Source of the DNA: Dulcicalothrix desertica PCC 7102
GTDB taxonomy: Bacteria; Cyanobacteriota; Cyanobacteriia; Cyanobacteriales; Nostocaceae
NCBI RefSeq assembly: GCF_003991905.1
Contig: NZ_RSCL01000013.1
Location: 40,360 to 104,359 of the forward strand
Direction: 5' to 3'
Length of the DNA: 64,000 bases
Part shown: positions 1 through 8,189 of the stretch, piece after piece
Numbering within the stretch: position 1 is the stretch's first letter
Layout: each line of letters begins with the position of its first letter
Made by a program: the position numbers and the translations under genes
The notes under the pieces: generated by a model
The model's database searches: none
What the model was told of the DNA's origin: nothing
The model's input: the letters and a program-made list of their open reading frames with translations, nothing else

Positions 1-1
1 C

Positions 2-133
2 GGAAACCCATTTGGTGGTAGCGGCTCCGGTAGCGGCGGCGGAAACCCATTTGGCGGTGGCGGCTCCGGTAGCGGCGGCGGAAACCCATTCGGCGGTGGC
101 GGCTCCGGTAGCGGCGGCGGAAACCCATTCGGC
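2..133 (+). repeat. 39-bp in-frame tandem repeat (NPF/Gly-Ser units)
   Basis: Near-identical 39-base units are repeated head to tail and continue upstream of the window. Each encodes one GNPF plus a Gly/Ser linker. The near identity of units suggests recent expansion or ongoing homogenisation, and the copy number may vary between strains. Confidence 0.85.
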
Positions 134-394
134 GGTGGCGGCTTCGCAGGTGGCGGTAGCTCTGACTTTGAGTTGCCTGACCAAGTACCGGATGATATTG
201 CCAGCGCGATTGGGAGTAATTCACAAGGCTTGAATAACATTATTCAAACATTCAGCAATGGCAACCCATTTACTGATGAAAATCCTGACAATGACGAGCC
301 AACAGTTGAAGCTGTTAGAAGTTTCTTAACTTCTGTTAACCCTGAAGGAGACTTTTCTTTTCTAGATAATATTCCAGCAATTCCAGCAGAATAA
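2..394 (+). CDS. C-terminal part of an NPF-repeat, Gly/Ser/Asn-rich protein (5' end outside window)
   Basis: The reading frame is open from base 2 to the TAA at 392-394, so only the C-terminus is present. It starts inside a tandem repeat of 13 codons (consensus GNPFGGGGSGSGG, about three and a half copies), then about 80 non-repetitive acidic residues containing another NPF (NGNPFTDENPDNDE). The neighbouring gene at 569 has the same NPF/Gly-rich composition, so the two are probably tandem paralogues. No enzymatic motif is visible. Family unknown; a secreted or surface structural role is inference from composition only. Confidence 0.75.
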   Translation, partial: GNPFGGSGSGSGGGNPFGGGGSGSGGGNPFGGGGSGSGGGNPFGGGGFAGGGSSDFELPDQVPDDIASAIGSNSQGLNNIIQTFSNGNPFTDENPDNDEPTVEAVRSFLTSVNPEGDFSFLDNIPAIPAE

Positions 395-404
395 ACTATA
401 GCTA

Positions 405-431
405 GAAACGCTCTTTATAAAAGAGCGTTTC
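405..431 (+). terminator. Hairpin after the first NPF gene
   Basis: A 12-bp perfect stem (GAAACGCTCTTT and its complement) with a 3-base loop lies 11 bases after the stop codon. No T-run follows, so this is terminator-like or an mRNA-stabilising hairpin rather than a textbook intrinsic terminator. Confidence 0.6.
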
Positions 432-568
432 GGCTAAAAGTCTGACAACGAGCCTGGATGAAAAAATAGAGTAACTATCGAATAAATATTCGCGTAGCAG
501 GCTTTTCTCTATTTAAGTTAATTTCTACTACAAACTTTTGTTTTCTTAAATAAAAAGGGTTATTTTTA

Positions 569-2638
569 ATGGAAACCGGATTTTCAACCACATCTCTTAA
601 TCTGAATAACGACACACTTGGTACGCCTACTGGCGCCAATCTTCTAAAAACTAGTAGCTCACTATCGACTAGTAGCAGTAATTCTTTACTTGGTGGGATT
701 TCACTTAGTAGAAGTAGCAGTAATTTTGGCAGTTTATCTCTTAGTGGCAACATAATAGTTGGTAACAACGCATCAGTAATTCCAGGAGACAATCCACAGA
801 ATTTTGCAACACAAGCAAGAAATGCTCTTGATAAATTTGTAACCGTAGTTTTCGATAGGCTGAATGATAAATTTGTAAGTGAGGGCGGTGATAAAAAGAC
901 TTACTCAGTTGCAAATGAAAATCCATTTGCGAATGGTAACAATCCTTTTGGTGAAGGCAATATGCCTGAACTGCCAGCTAGAGACTTTTTGGTATCGCAA
1001 TTTGGCGAAAACTATCCGATGCCCTCAGAAGATGCCTCAAATTTCTTACAAGAAAACTTCCCGGATGGTGTTAACTACATGCCGTTTGGTGGTAGTCCAT
1101 TAAGTAATGAAGGCGGCACAGTTACTGATGGCAGCAGTTTACCAGTTAACGGTGGTAATGTATCTGTTGATGGTAGTAGCAATCCGTCTACAGGGGTCAG
1201 TGATCTGTATCTTGCTGGTGAGAGTCCAACTACTGATGACGGTAGTCTAATTGCCGCTGCTGACGCTGGTAATCCACCCACAAACGCTGATAGTGATAAC
1301 TCAATAACTACTGGCGGTGGCAGCCTATTCGATGGCGGTGGTGCTAGTGACGGCGGCAGCTCATTTGGTGACGGTGGTGTTAGTGACGGCGGCAGCTCAT
1401 TTAGTGACGGTGGTGCTAGTGACGGCGGCAGCTCATTTAGTGGCGGTGGTGCTAGTGGCGGCAACCCATTTAGTGGCGGTGCTAGTGGCGGCAACCCATT
1501 TGGTGGCGGTGCTAGTGGCGGCAACCCATTTGGTGGTGGCAGTGGTAATCCTGTAACTGATGGCGCCAGTGGTAATCCTTTAACAGGTGGTGGTAGTGAT
1601 AATCCATTTGCAGGCGCCACTGTAAATGAGACTCTTTCAGGTACCTTAGACTTTGTACTAGACTTGAGAGAAAGTTTCAGAAGTATGGGTTCTAACAGCC
1701 TATTTGGTGGTAATTCTGGTAACGAATCCCCACTAAATTCTCCTTCCGAACTTTTAAGGCTTTTCCGGTCAGATATGGCTGGCTTTGGTCTCACCGTTGA
1801 ATCTTTTACCAATTTTGTTGGTGAAAATAACCCGTTTGCAGGTACAGACAATCCTTTTGCTGGTGAAAACCCATTTGCTAGTAACGAGAACGAAACTGCA
1901 ATAGAAGAACTTGATGGCAGACTCTTCAAATTCTTGGGATGGGCACTTGAAGGATTATTACCTTTCACAGGTACTGCTAATATCTTTCAAACTCCCGAAG
2001 GCGAATTACCTATAGGTTACGGCAACAGAGACTTTGGTTCCGGCAACGCTACTATTGGTAATGCTAATAGAGACTATGGAACAAACAATGCCAGCATCGG
2101 TAACAACAACTGGAACTGGGATGCCGCCACAGGTAACGCTACCATTGGTAATGGTAACTGGAATTTTTCAAGTGACAATAAAACAGTTGGTAATGGTAAC
2201 TGGAATTTAGATTATAGTAGTGGAAGTAACACTTTTGGTAATGGTAACTGGAATATTGGAAGCAATAACTCAACACTAGGTAATGGTAACTACAACTTCG
2301 GAAATAACAACCTAGTCATTGGTAATGGTAACTGGGTATTTACAAGTAACAGCATTGTCATTGGTAATGGTAACTGGTCTGTTGTTCTTGACAACACACC
2401 TGCTAATCAACTCACTGTTTCCAGCTTACTTGAAAAAGTTAACAACTTAGCGCTAGGGGCAGAAATCAAGAGTGTTGTTGACGACCTGGTTAGTACAACA
2501 GTTACAAAAATGGGCAATGTCTTTTATGGTTTAACAGACGACTTTGACTCTTCCGAGAAAGAAACTTTTGATAAAGTAATTCGCAATGAAGATGCTTATA
2601 CTATGCAAAATCCATTTGCATCGTTAGCAAGCGTTTAA
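569..2638 (+). CDS. NPF-repeat Gly/Asn-rich protein with C-terminal YadA-head-like repeats
   Basis: The 689-residue product has three parts. Residues 1-110 are Ser/Asn-rich. Residues 110-440 are Gly/Ser/Asp-rich, with many NPF motifs and a run of GGGASGGNPF units near residues 285-340. Residues 490-610 hold about eight units of 14-16 residues with the pattern xNSxxIGNGNWxF. The last pattern resembles the left-handed beta-roll repeats of trimeric autotransporter heads (NSxAIGxxA type). No signal peptide, membrane segment or catalytic motif is seen. A surface or matrix adhesin-like role is inference. The gene follows a paralogue 175 bases upstream. A 297-codon open frame on the opposite strand is a composition artefact. 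Confidence 0.8.
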   Translation: METGFSTTSLNLNNDTLGTPTGANLLKTSSSLSTSSSNSLLGGISLSRSSSNFGSLSLSGNIIVGNNASVIPGDNPQNFATQARNALDKFVTVVFDRLNDKFVSEGGDKKTYSVANENPFANGNNPFGEGNMPELPARDFLVSQFGENYPMPSEDASNFLQENFPDGVNYMPFGGSPLSNEGGTVTDGSSLPVNGGNVSVDGSSNPSTGVSDLYLAGESPTTDDGSLIAAADAGNPPTNADSDNSITTGGGSLFDGGGASDGGSSFGDGGVSDGGSSFSDGGASDGGSSFSGGGASGGNPFSGGASGGNPFGGGASGGNPFGGGSGNPVTDGASGNPLTGGGSDNPFAGATVNETLSGTLDFVLDLRESFRSMGSNSLFGGNSGNESPLNSPSELLRLFRSDMAGFGLTVESFTNFVGENNPFAGTDNPFAGENPFASNENETAIEELDGRLFKFLGWALEGLLPFTGTANIFQTPEGELPIGYGNRDFGSGNATIGNANRDYGTNNASIGNNNWNWDAATGNATIGNGNWNFSSDNKTVGNGNWNLDYSSGSNTFGNGNWNIGSNNSTLGNGNYNFGNNNLVIGNGNWVFTSNSIVIGNGNWSVVLDNTPANQLTVSSLLEKVNNLALGAEIKSVVDDLVSTTVTKMGNVFYGLTDDFDSSEKETFDKVIRNEDAYTMQNPFASLASV
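2020..2385 (+). repeat. In-frame GNGNW repeats (about 42-48 bp units)
   Basis: Eight degenerate units encode IGNGNWNF-like segments spaced 14-16 residues apart. The DNA is partly conserved between units (GGTAATGGTAACTGG recurs). They are interpreted as coils of a beta-roll or solenoid. Confidence 0.75.
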
Positions 2639-2721
2639 ACTCTATCCGCTCAACCCTAATTGTTCCGATGTGCAGTTACAAGCGCGTGACTGCACTTTAC
2701 TTTTGACTTTCCCGACACCTA

Positions 2722-2751
2722 TTGACATTACTTAATAAAACTTTAGATAAT
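2722..2751 (+). promoter_or_regulatory. Consensus-like sigma-70 promoter
   Basis: TTGACA at 2722-2727 is followed after 16 bases by TAGATA (2744-2749), or after 18 bases by GATAAT. Transcription would start near 2757, just after the ATG at 2750. It may therefore serve the gene at 2962 with a leader of about 200 nt, or a small RNA, rather than the small open frame at 2750. Confidence 0.5.
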
Positions 2752-2869
2752 GGGAGAAAACCTAGACAAGCGCGCGCACAAACGTGCGAATGGAGCAAAA
2801 CGGCGCCGTCGAAACCGTCGCTATGAAAACAGGCTGCTCAATTCGCAGTTAGATAATTATTCTTTATAA
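2750..2869 (+). CDS. Possible 39-residue Arg-rich small protein
   Basis: An ATG-to-TAA frame of 39 codons encodes a very basic peptide with the cluster AKRRRRNRRYENR in its middle, followed by a more hydrophilic tail. It lies in an otherwise empty 323-base gap. A cluster of CGN codons in AT-rich surroundings suggests selection or foreign origin. Against it, no clear ribosome binding site is seen and the strongest promoter overlaps the ATG. Function unknown; it could be a nucleic-acid-binding microprotein or chance. Confidence 0.3.
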   Translation: MGENLDKRAHKRANGAKRRRRNRRYENRLLNSQLDNYSL

Positions 2870-2961
2870 AATTTATAATAATTTATCTTATACTAGTTTA
2901 GAGCGTGATAATTATGTTATAACAACTACTACCAAAAGTTACAATTATTGCACGAGGTAAT

Positions 2962-3294
2962 ATGACTCTGCGTTATTTAAAAGAGTCCACCAAAGTAAAA
3001 AACCATTGTACTGGTAGGCTTGGAGAGCTATTAGAAGAATGTTTTGTACATGTAATTACAGAACCAGAATATAGAGAATGGGAATTACTTGCAATTATAT
3101 TTTATCCAGATTCGCTTTTAAGTGAACTGAAGTCTTATGAAGCAGTTTTTGAACAATTAAGCAATGAGTTAAATATTTGGCTTGTGCTGGTAAGAGCAAG
3201 AGACGTTCTTGAGAGTAAGAGGCAAATTGCTTTGAACACTAACAATCTTGAAGAAAAAATTGTTTACCTTGAGCTTCAAAGAATTGCCTCATAA
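2962..3294 (+). CDS. Hypothetical protein, 110 residues
   Basis: The ATG start has GAGGT a few bases upstream. The product is soluble, mixed alpha/beta, with no recognised motif (one segment reads REWELLAIIFYPDSLLSELK). It ends 53 bases before the convergent ABC-F gene. Its reading frame is clean and AT-rich like its surroundings, so it is probably real. Function not recognised. Confidence 0.6.
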   Translation: MTLRYLKESTKVKNHCTGRLGELLEECFVHVITEPEYREWELLAIIFYPDSLLSELKSYEAVFEQLSNELNIWLVLVRARDVLESKRQIALNTNNLEEKIVYLELQRIAS

Positions 3295-3346
3295 AATCAC
3301 TATTATTTGAATTCGCTTGTTGGCGCCTCACCCTTTTAAGATAAGT

Positions 3347-4945
3347 TTAAAATGCGACAGGTACTAACATTGATGACTCAAAGGAAAAAATAGTACGTGC
3401 GTTTTTAGCAATAAACTGGCGGTCATGGCTAATAAACAACATACCGCCAGGAAAATTTTCGAGTAATTGGTCTAAAACTTCCAGTGACTCGATATCTAAA
3501 TGGTTGGTAGGTTCATCTAAGAAAAGAAACTCAGCTTTAGCAAGAATAGTACTAACTATTGCCGCACGCATTAGTTCTCCATAACTTAGAGTAGAAACAG
3601 GTTGTAATACTCTATCACGTCGTAAAGAAGCGGCGCCTAAAAACTGGCGTACAATTGTTTCTTCAACTCCATATATCATTAAATTCTCAATTAGAATCTC
3701 TGCCTGAAAATAATCTTGAATATTTTGGGGAAGATAAAGCCATTTCACGTAGTCATTACGAGATATACTACCGCTATCTGGTTGCAGGCACCCTAACAAG
3801 CATTTCATTAATGTAGTCTTGCCACTACCATTAGAGCCAATAATAGCTACTCGGTCATGTGTACTAACTTCCAGTGTTACATTTTCAAATATTTTACGAT
3901 TATCAAATGATTTAGATAAATTTTTCGTTGAGAAAATTTCTCTATTAACAACAGTATAGTTTGCGAAAGATAGATTTAATTTTTTTTCAACGAATGGCTT
4001 TTCAGCTTTAAGTTTATCCATCATCTGCTGTTGCTTGCGTTCTACTTCTTTAGCACGTTTGGCTAAAGCAGCAGCACGCGCACCAACAAAACCTTTATCA
4101 GCGGCGCCTATTTTATCTTTTTCCTTACGACCAGCCCAAACTTTCTTTCGTCGAGCTTCGCGTTCAAGTTTATTGATTTTATCTTGAATTTCCATTGATA
4201 GCTGGCGCCGACTTTGAAACTCTTGCTCTAGATGTGCTTGAATTTGCCCATAACCTCCTTGAACTAAAATACTCTCACCACGTTGAATATAAAGAGTGCG
4301 GTCAGCAATTTTATCTACAAAAACTCTGTCATGACTAACAACAATAAAAGCACGTCCTTTGTGTTTTTCTGCACTAATAACTTCTTCAAGATAAAGCCGC
4401 ATTGAAATATCCAGATGATTTGTAGGTTCATCTAAAATTAACAGTTGCACTTCAGTTAGAAAAATTCGTAGTAGTGCAAAGATTCGCTTTTGCCCTTCAG
4501 AAAAGCAATGTAATGACTTGAATAAATCATTTTTAGAGAAAGCAAACGATTCGATAAGTCTCTGAAGTTTGGCTTCCATCTCATATCCACCGACTTCCAT
4601 ATACTGGGTGATAGCATTAGCATATTCTATCGTTTCCGAATCACCACAATATATCTTTTGGTAATTTTGATAAATATCTGGAAAATCAGAAAGTAAAAAT
4701 TTTATCACTGATTGATTTGAATCTGGTGTATTTTGTGGTAAATAAGCAAAGTTAAGACCTTTTTGACGCTGTATTTCTCCTGAAGTCGGCGCCATTATAC
4801 CTGTGATACATTTGAGTAACGTTGACTTGCCTGCACCGTTGGCGCCTGTAATAGCTAGAACTTCACCACTTGTCAATCCAAATGATATATTCTGCAAAAC
4901 GGATTGCAAACCAAAATTAACTTGCAGCGCTTTTACATGCAACAT
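3347..4945 (-). CDS. ABC-F family ATPase (ribosome-associated)
   Basis: The 532-residue soluble protein has two ABC domains and no membrane segments, the ABC-F layout. Domain 1 has Walker A GANGAGKST near residue 35, a SEGQ signature, and Walker B LLILDEPTNHLD. Domain 2 has Walker A GSNGSGKTT near residue 368, an LSYGE signature and FLFLDEPTNHLD. A charged linker rich in Lys/Arg (about 255-330) is the P-site tRNA interaction motif region of the family. ABC-F proteins act on the ribosome, either in translation regulation (EttA type) or in antibiotic protection (Vga/Lsa/Msr type); which applies is not decided by sequence. A strong AGGAGG site lies just upstream of the ATG. Confidence 0.9.
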   Translation of the reverse strand: MLHVKALQVNFGLQSVLQNISFGLTSGEVLAITGANGAGKSTLLKCITGIMAPTSGEIQRQKGLNFAYLPQNTPDSNQSVIKFLLSDFPDIYQNYQKIYCGDSETIEYANAITQYMEVGGYEMEAKLQRLIESFAFSKNDLFKSLHCFSEGQKRIFALLRIFLTEVQLLILDEPTNHLDISMRLYLEEVISAEKHKGRAFIVVSHDRVFVDKIADRTLYIQRGESILVQGGYGQIQAHLEQEFQSRRQLSMEIQDKINKLEREARRKKVWAGRKEKDKIGAADKGFVGARAAALAKRAKEVERKQQQMMDKLKAEKPFVEKKLNLSFANYTVVNREIFSTKNLSKSFDNRKIFENVTLEVSTHDRVAIIGSNGSGKTTLMKCLLGCLQPDSGSISRNDYVKWLYLPQNIQDYFQAEILIENLMIYGVEETIVRQFLGAASLRRDRVLQPVSTLSYGELMRAAIVSTILAKAEFLFLDEPTNHLDIESLEVLDQLLENFPGGMLFISHDRQFIAKNARTIFSFESSMLVPVAF

Positions 4946-5081
4946 AAATTATCCTCCTAAGCGCAAAATTATATTTTTATTTCAATTGCATAAATTTCTT
5001 TATCTTGTAGAGACAAGCTTTCAACCACGCTTCGACATCTCTACTTATCTACTTTTATCTATAAGTATTATTCTCGCACAG

Positions 5082-5189
5082 CTATATAGCAGTCCTAAAT
5101 CATTCATAAAATCCGCACGTTGTAGAGACCGAATTAATTCGGTCTCTACAGGGATATAATTTTTACAAATCATTTAGGAATGCTATATG
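5082..5189. repeat. Palindromic MITE-like unit
   Basis: Outer inverted arms (TATAGCAGTCCTAAATCATT at the left, complement of TATAGCATTCCTAAATGATT at the right) flank a perfect 30-base palindrome at 5121-5150 whose half is TGTAGAGACCGAATT. It lies in the 1.06-kb spacer between the ABC-F gene and the AraC-type gene and matches the structure of small non-autonomous palindromic elements. Confidence 0.6.
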
Positions 5190-5426
5190 TTGCCAATTCA
5201 TAGCACTGTAATGATTGACATCAGTTAATATTTATGAACTAATAGATAAAAGTAATTTTTAGTACTTCATTTTCTTATTTCTTACTGAATTACAAATTGT
5301 GAACTATTTTGCCAGTCTTAGTGGCTTATGTACACTACATTGTAGTATAACACCAGTTTTTCTGATTGCCTTAAAAATTATATTCAATTGCAACCTGGTC
5401 GATTCCTGAATTTTGGTTGGGAGCTT

Positions 5427-5825
5427 GGCAACGGATGATGAAGGATGTAACGGATAACTTATATATTGTATGCGTTGCATCTGTTACTATTAGTCATTTT
5501 TATAAGTTTTGGTGGGTTTTAGATAGGCGCCTTGCTTGTACAGTGATATAGTTTTTTAACCACAGATACACAGAGACACAGAGGAAACAGAGGTATACAA
5601 AAATAAACCAAATAATCCGGAGGATTTACCTCTACCCACCAAAATTAATTGAATAAATTATTATTGGTCTGTGTCAATAGTTTTGGTGTGTTGGTTTGCA
5701 ACGGATGAGAGCGGATGTAACGGATAATTTATTTGTTACGAACAAGATTTTCAAATTTTCGGCGCCTTCAAATAACGAATCAACTATCCGTTACATCCGT
5801 TTCACATCCGTTGCACTCCCTACCC
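5427..5825. repeat. Three copies of a GGATGTAACGGAT repeat
   Basis: Copies at about 5427-5460 and 5698-5730 (GCAACGGATGAGAGCGGATG type, plus strand) and at 5783-5815 (inverted). The last two form an inverted pair flanked by direct copies of TACCCACCAAAATTAAT at 5634 and 5820. A fourth copy is at 53,094. The spacer shows no coding region; it also holds an ACACAGAGACACAGAGG run (5568-5600). Confidence 0.65.
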
Positions 5826-5900
5826 ACCAAAATTAATGCTATAAACTATTAGTAGGTTTAGTTTGTTAGTATGAACCACCCCACCGTATAGACGAATGGC

Positions 5901-5941
5901 ACGAAGAAAAGGCAGAAGGCAGAGGGCAGAGGGCAGAAGGA
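5901..5941. repeat. GGCAGAAGGCAGAGG heptamer run
   Basis: Short tandem AGGCAGA/AGGGCAGA heptamers, a repeat type widespread in heterocyst-forming cyanobacteria. Confidence 0.7.
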
Positions 5942-6003
5942 AATGCAAGACATTCATAGATAAGGTATAGCTAGAAGGCATTTCTGTTGGGGTTTCAAGA
6001 ACA

Positions 6004-6573
6004 TCAGTAGCGTGAATTTTTAAGCTTTACCTTTATTGCATATGCTTTTACTAAATGAGTTGCAAGCATTGTAGCGACAGATTCTCCGAAAAGCTTGCCT
6101 GTATTGGTTCCTGTAATAATATCTGCTTGTAGAGCTAGAGCAATATGTAAAATAATTGGGTCGCTGATAGAAAATTGCGGGATAAGTTCAAGGCGCCTAA
6201 GAGTAATTTCACAGGTAGCTTGCTCGATAAATTCAGGGTCAAGACTGAGAAGTAAAAATTTGCCTTGGCTAGTCCATGCAAGTGATTGAGAGATTTTAGC
6301 TGGCGTAAGTTGGATGATACCGTTATTAACAAGTTGCTGTTGGAATTTACCGTCTTTTCTGACTTCGAGGTGAAATTGATTTTGAGCTATGGCAATAACA
6401 TGATGCAATAGTACATGCTCTAGTGTTTTGTGTGGGGGATGGTCATACTTAGATAAAAACAATGATTGCCAGTCAGCTTTGCTTGATATTAATGCTGGAC
6501 AAGGCAAAATTTGAGTTGAGTTATTTTGGTCGCTTATGTTAATGATTATATTCTTTCTGTTTGTATTAAGCAT
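6004..6573 (-). pseudogene. Truncated AraC-family regulator (sensor domain only)
   Basis: The 189 residues match the N-terminal ligand/dimer domain of cyanobacterial AraC-type regulators: a PPHKTLEHVLLHH segment, then FLLLSLDPEFIEQ and ESVATMLATHLVKAYA. The family normally continues into a C-terminal double helix-turn-helix of about 100 residues; here the frame ends in KVKLKNSRY and the DNA beyond is repeat-rich spacer with no HTH. It is therefore probably a truncated gene, although a small dominant-negative regulator cannot be excluded. Confidence 0.65.
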
Positions 6574-6763
6574 CTGAGTTTTTCGCCCCTGTAAACAGAT
6601 TTTATTTTTTTGCTATAATAGCTTATTAGTAAATTTATTTATTCACTATGAGAGTATAACTATGATAATACCCGATAACAGTAACCCTTTGGCTGGAATA
6701 CTTGGTTAATATGGATGTTGTGATATAATATATGTGCCAAATTATGTAAAATTAAAAAATAAA

Positions 6764-7057
6764 ATGAGTTTAAAAGAAATAATTAAAGAAAAGCGAGAAG
6801 AGATTATTAATATCGCAGATCAACATGGAGCTTTTAATCTTAGACTATTTGGTAGTGTTGCTAGAGGCGAAGAAACAGAACAAAGTGATATTGATTTTTT
6901 AATTGATTATGATTTGGATAAAATCTCATCTTGGTTTCCTAGTGGATTAGTTGAGGATTTAGAAACTTTGTTAAAGCGGCGAGTAGATGTAGTCACAATT
7001 AATTCTTTACATTATTTAATTAGAGATAAAGTATTGAGTGAGGCTATTGTGTTATGA
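6764..7057 (+). CDS. MNT-type nucleotidyltransferase (antitoxin of an MNT/HEPN pair)
   Basis: This minimal nucleotidyltransferase has the active-site motif GSVARGEETEQSDIDF (GSxARGxxxxSDxD). In the family it neutralises a HEPN ribonuclease toxin by AMPylating it. The ATG at 6764 is preferred over a GTG 30 bases upstream because family members begin with MSLKEIIKEKR-like helices. The stop overlaps the ATG of the HEPN frame by four bases (ATGA), the usual coupled arrangement. The gene appears intact although its partner is broken. Confidence 0.8.
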   Translation: MSLKEIIKEKREEIINIADQHGAFNLRLFGSVARGEETEQSDIDFLIDYDLDKISSWFPSGLVEDLETLLKRRVDVVTINSLHYLIRDKVLSEAIVL

Positions 7058-7255
7058 AAGAAGGTCGTGTTTACCTTATCCATATTCGTGATTGTATTAG
7101 TCGAATCAACCAATATACGCTTGAAGGGAAAGAAGTTTTTTTCAATGACATTAAAACTCAAGACGCTGTATTAAGAAATGTTTAGGTTATGTGTGAATCT
7201 GTACAAAAATTACCATCCGATTGGAAAAATGCCTACCCTGATATTAAATTAGGGA
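7054..7255 (+). pseudogene. Decayed HEPN toxin
   Basis: The frame reads MKEGRVYLIHIRDCISRINQ and is stopped by TAG at 7183-7185 after 43 codons. It then continues in the same frame with CESVQKLPSDWKNAYPDI before losing similarity near 7250. HEPN toxins of this family run to about 115 residues and carry the catalytic RxxxxH near the C-terminus; that part is missing. Nonsense mutation plus 3' deletion make it inactive. Confidence 0.7.
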
Positions 7256-7280
7256 AGCACATTCTTTTTTTGGTTGTAGC

Positions 7281-7305
7281 AAATGTCCACCATTGGTGGA
7301 CATTT
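7281..7305. promoter_or_regulatory. Near-perfect palindrome AAATGTCCACCA-T-TGGTGGACATTT
   Basis: Arms of 12 bp with a single central base. It follows the decayed HEPN gene and lies in the convergent gap before the APH-like gene. It could be a hairpin terminator for either side or a protein-binding site; no T-run follows. Confidence 0.5.
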
Positions 7306-7409
7306 GGTGCCGCAGTGGTATTTTAGTATTTTTTATAACCTTAAATTCTAAAAATCAGTATTATTATTTAGTAAAACTCGCCTTTTTATTTGAGCAGCAA
7401 GTATCAATT

Positions 7410-8126
7410 TTAACTATGATGTATGGTAGATTGAGAATTTGCCGTAGAAATAAGATGGGAAAATTCACTTTTTGTCCATTGTAATGCTGATTTTGCCCAT
7501 TTTACCATGCAGGGTTTTTGGCGCCTGTGTCCTTCCTCTATTAAAATAGTCTGTCGCTTGGTCATTGCTTCAATTAGCAAGTTTATCTCAGATGTACCAT
7601 AAGCTTTTGTAAATACTACTAATCTGCGCTTTTGGTCTTCTGCGCTAATTTCTTCGTTACCAATATCTAACCATAACCATGCGGCGTAGGCTAAATCGAA
7701 GATTCGCGTTCCCGGCGCCGCCATGTCAAAGTCTATAATTGAAGTTGGCATATCATCTATAAATACAAAGTTACATGGCGATAAATCGTTATGACAAATA
7801 ATTTCCTTACTATTCGCTAACGAACATCGTTGTGTAGCATCATGAAAGCATCGTATTAATTTTGCTGCTACAATCAACTGTTCGTCTGAGTAGTATCCCA
7901 GGTTTAATGGTACGTCTCCTTCTATGTAACTAATTATTTCTCTTTTTTGTTCATCGATACCTAGAAAACGTGGTGATGCATCAAAGTTAATATTTTCTAG
8001 ATACTGCAAAAACTTATGAACAAAAGTACTGTTAATATTAAGTGGGCGCCTTACAGTATCTCCGACACGGACAATCCTGCCAAGATTGGTTTTGCCACCT
8101 GTTAAAAGAATTTCTTGCTGATGCAT
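7410..8126 (-). CDS. Aminoglycoside phosphotransferase (APH) family kinase
   Basis: The 238-residue protein carries the APH/choline-kinase catalytic loop ICHNDLSPCNFVF (HxDxxxxN) and the metal-binding IIDFDMAAPG. The N-terminal lobe is short (about 70 residues; RVGDTVRRP and IDEQKREIISYIEGDVP visible). Family members phosphorylate aminoglycosides or small metabolites; the substrate is not predictable here. It is divergent from the TetR gene with a 63-base gap, so the two may share control. Confidence 0.8.
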   Translation of the reverse strand: MHQQEILLTGGKTNLGRIVRVGDTVRRPLNINSTFVHKFLQYLENINFDASPRFLGIDEQKREIISYIEGDVPLNLGYYSDEQLIVAAKLIRCFHDATQRCSLANSKEIICHNDLSPCNFVFIDDMPTSIIDFDMAAPGTRIFDLAYAAWLWLDIGNEEISAEDQKRRLVVFTKAYGTSEINLLIEAMTKRQTILIEEGHRRQKPCMVKWAKSALQWTKSEFSHLISTANSQSTIHHS

Positions 8127-8189
8127 AATAAAGCTATACGTAGCGTATTATATAGATAGTACTAGACAATACTAAATATATAAAATCGT

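Noticed and set aside
12-233. Repetitive Ala/Val-rich frame over the first gene
   Set aside because: Out-of-frame reading of the 39-bp repeats; the frame ending at 394 carries the conserved NPF units.
1075-1968. 297-codon open frame antisense to the NPF-repeat gene
   Set aside because: Arises from Gly/Asn/Ser codon bias in the repeat; Pro/Leu-rich without motif or start signal.
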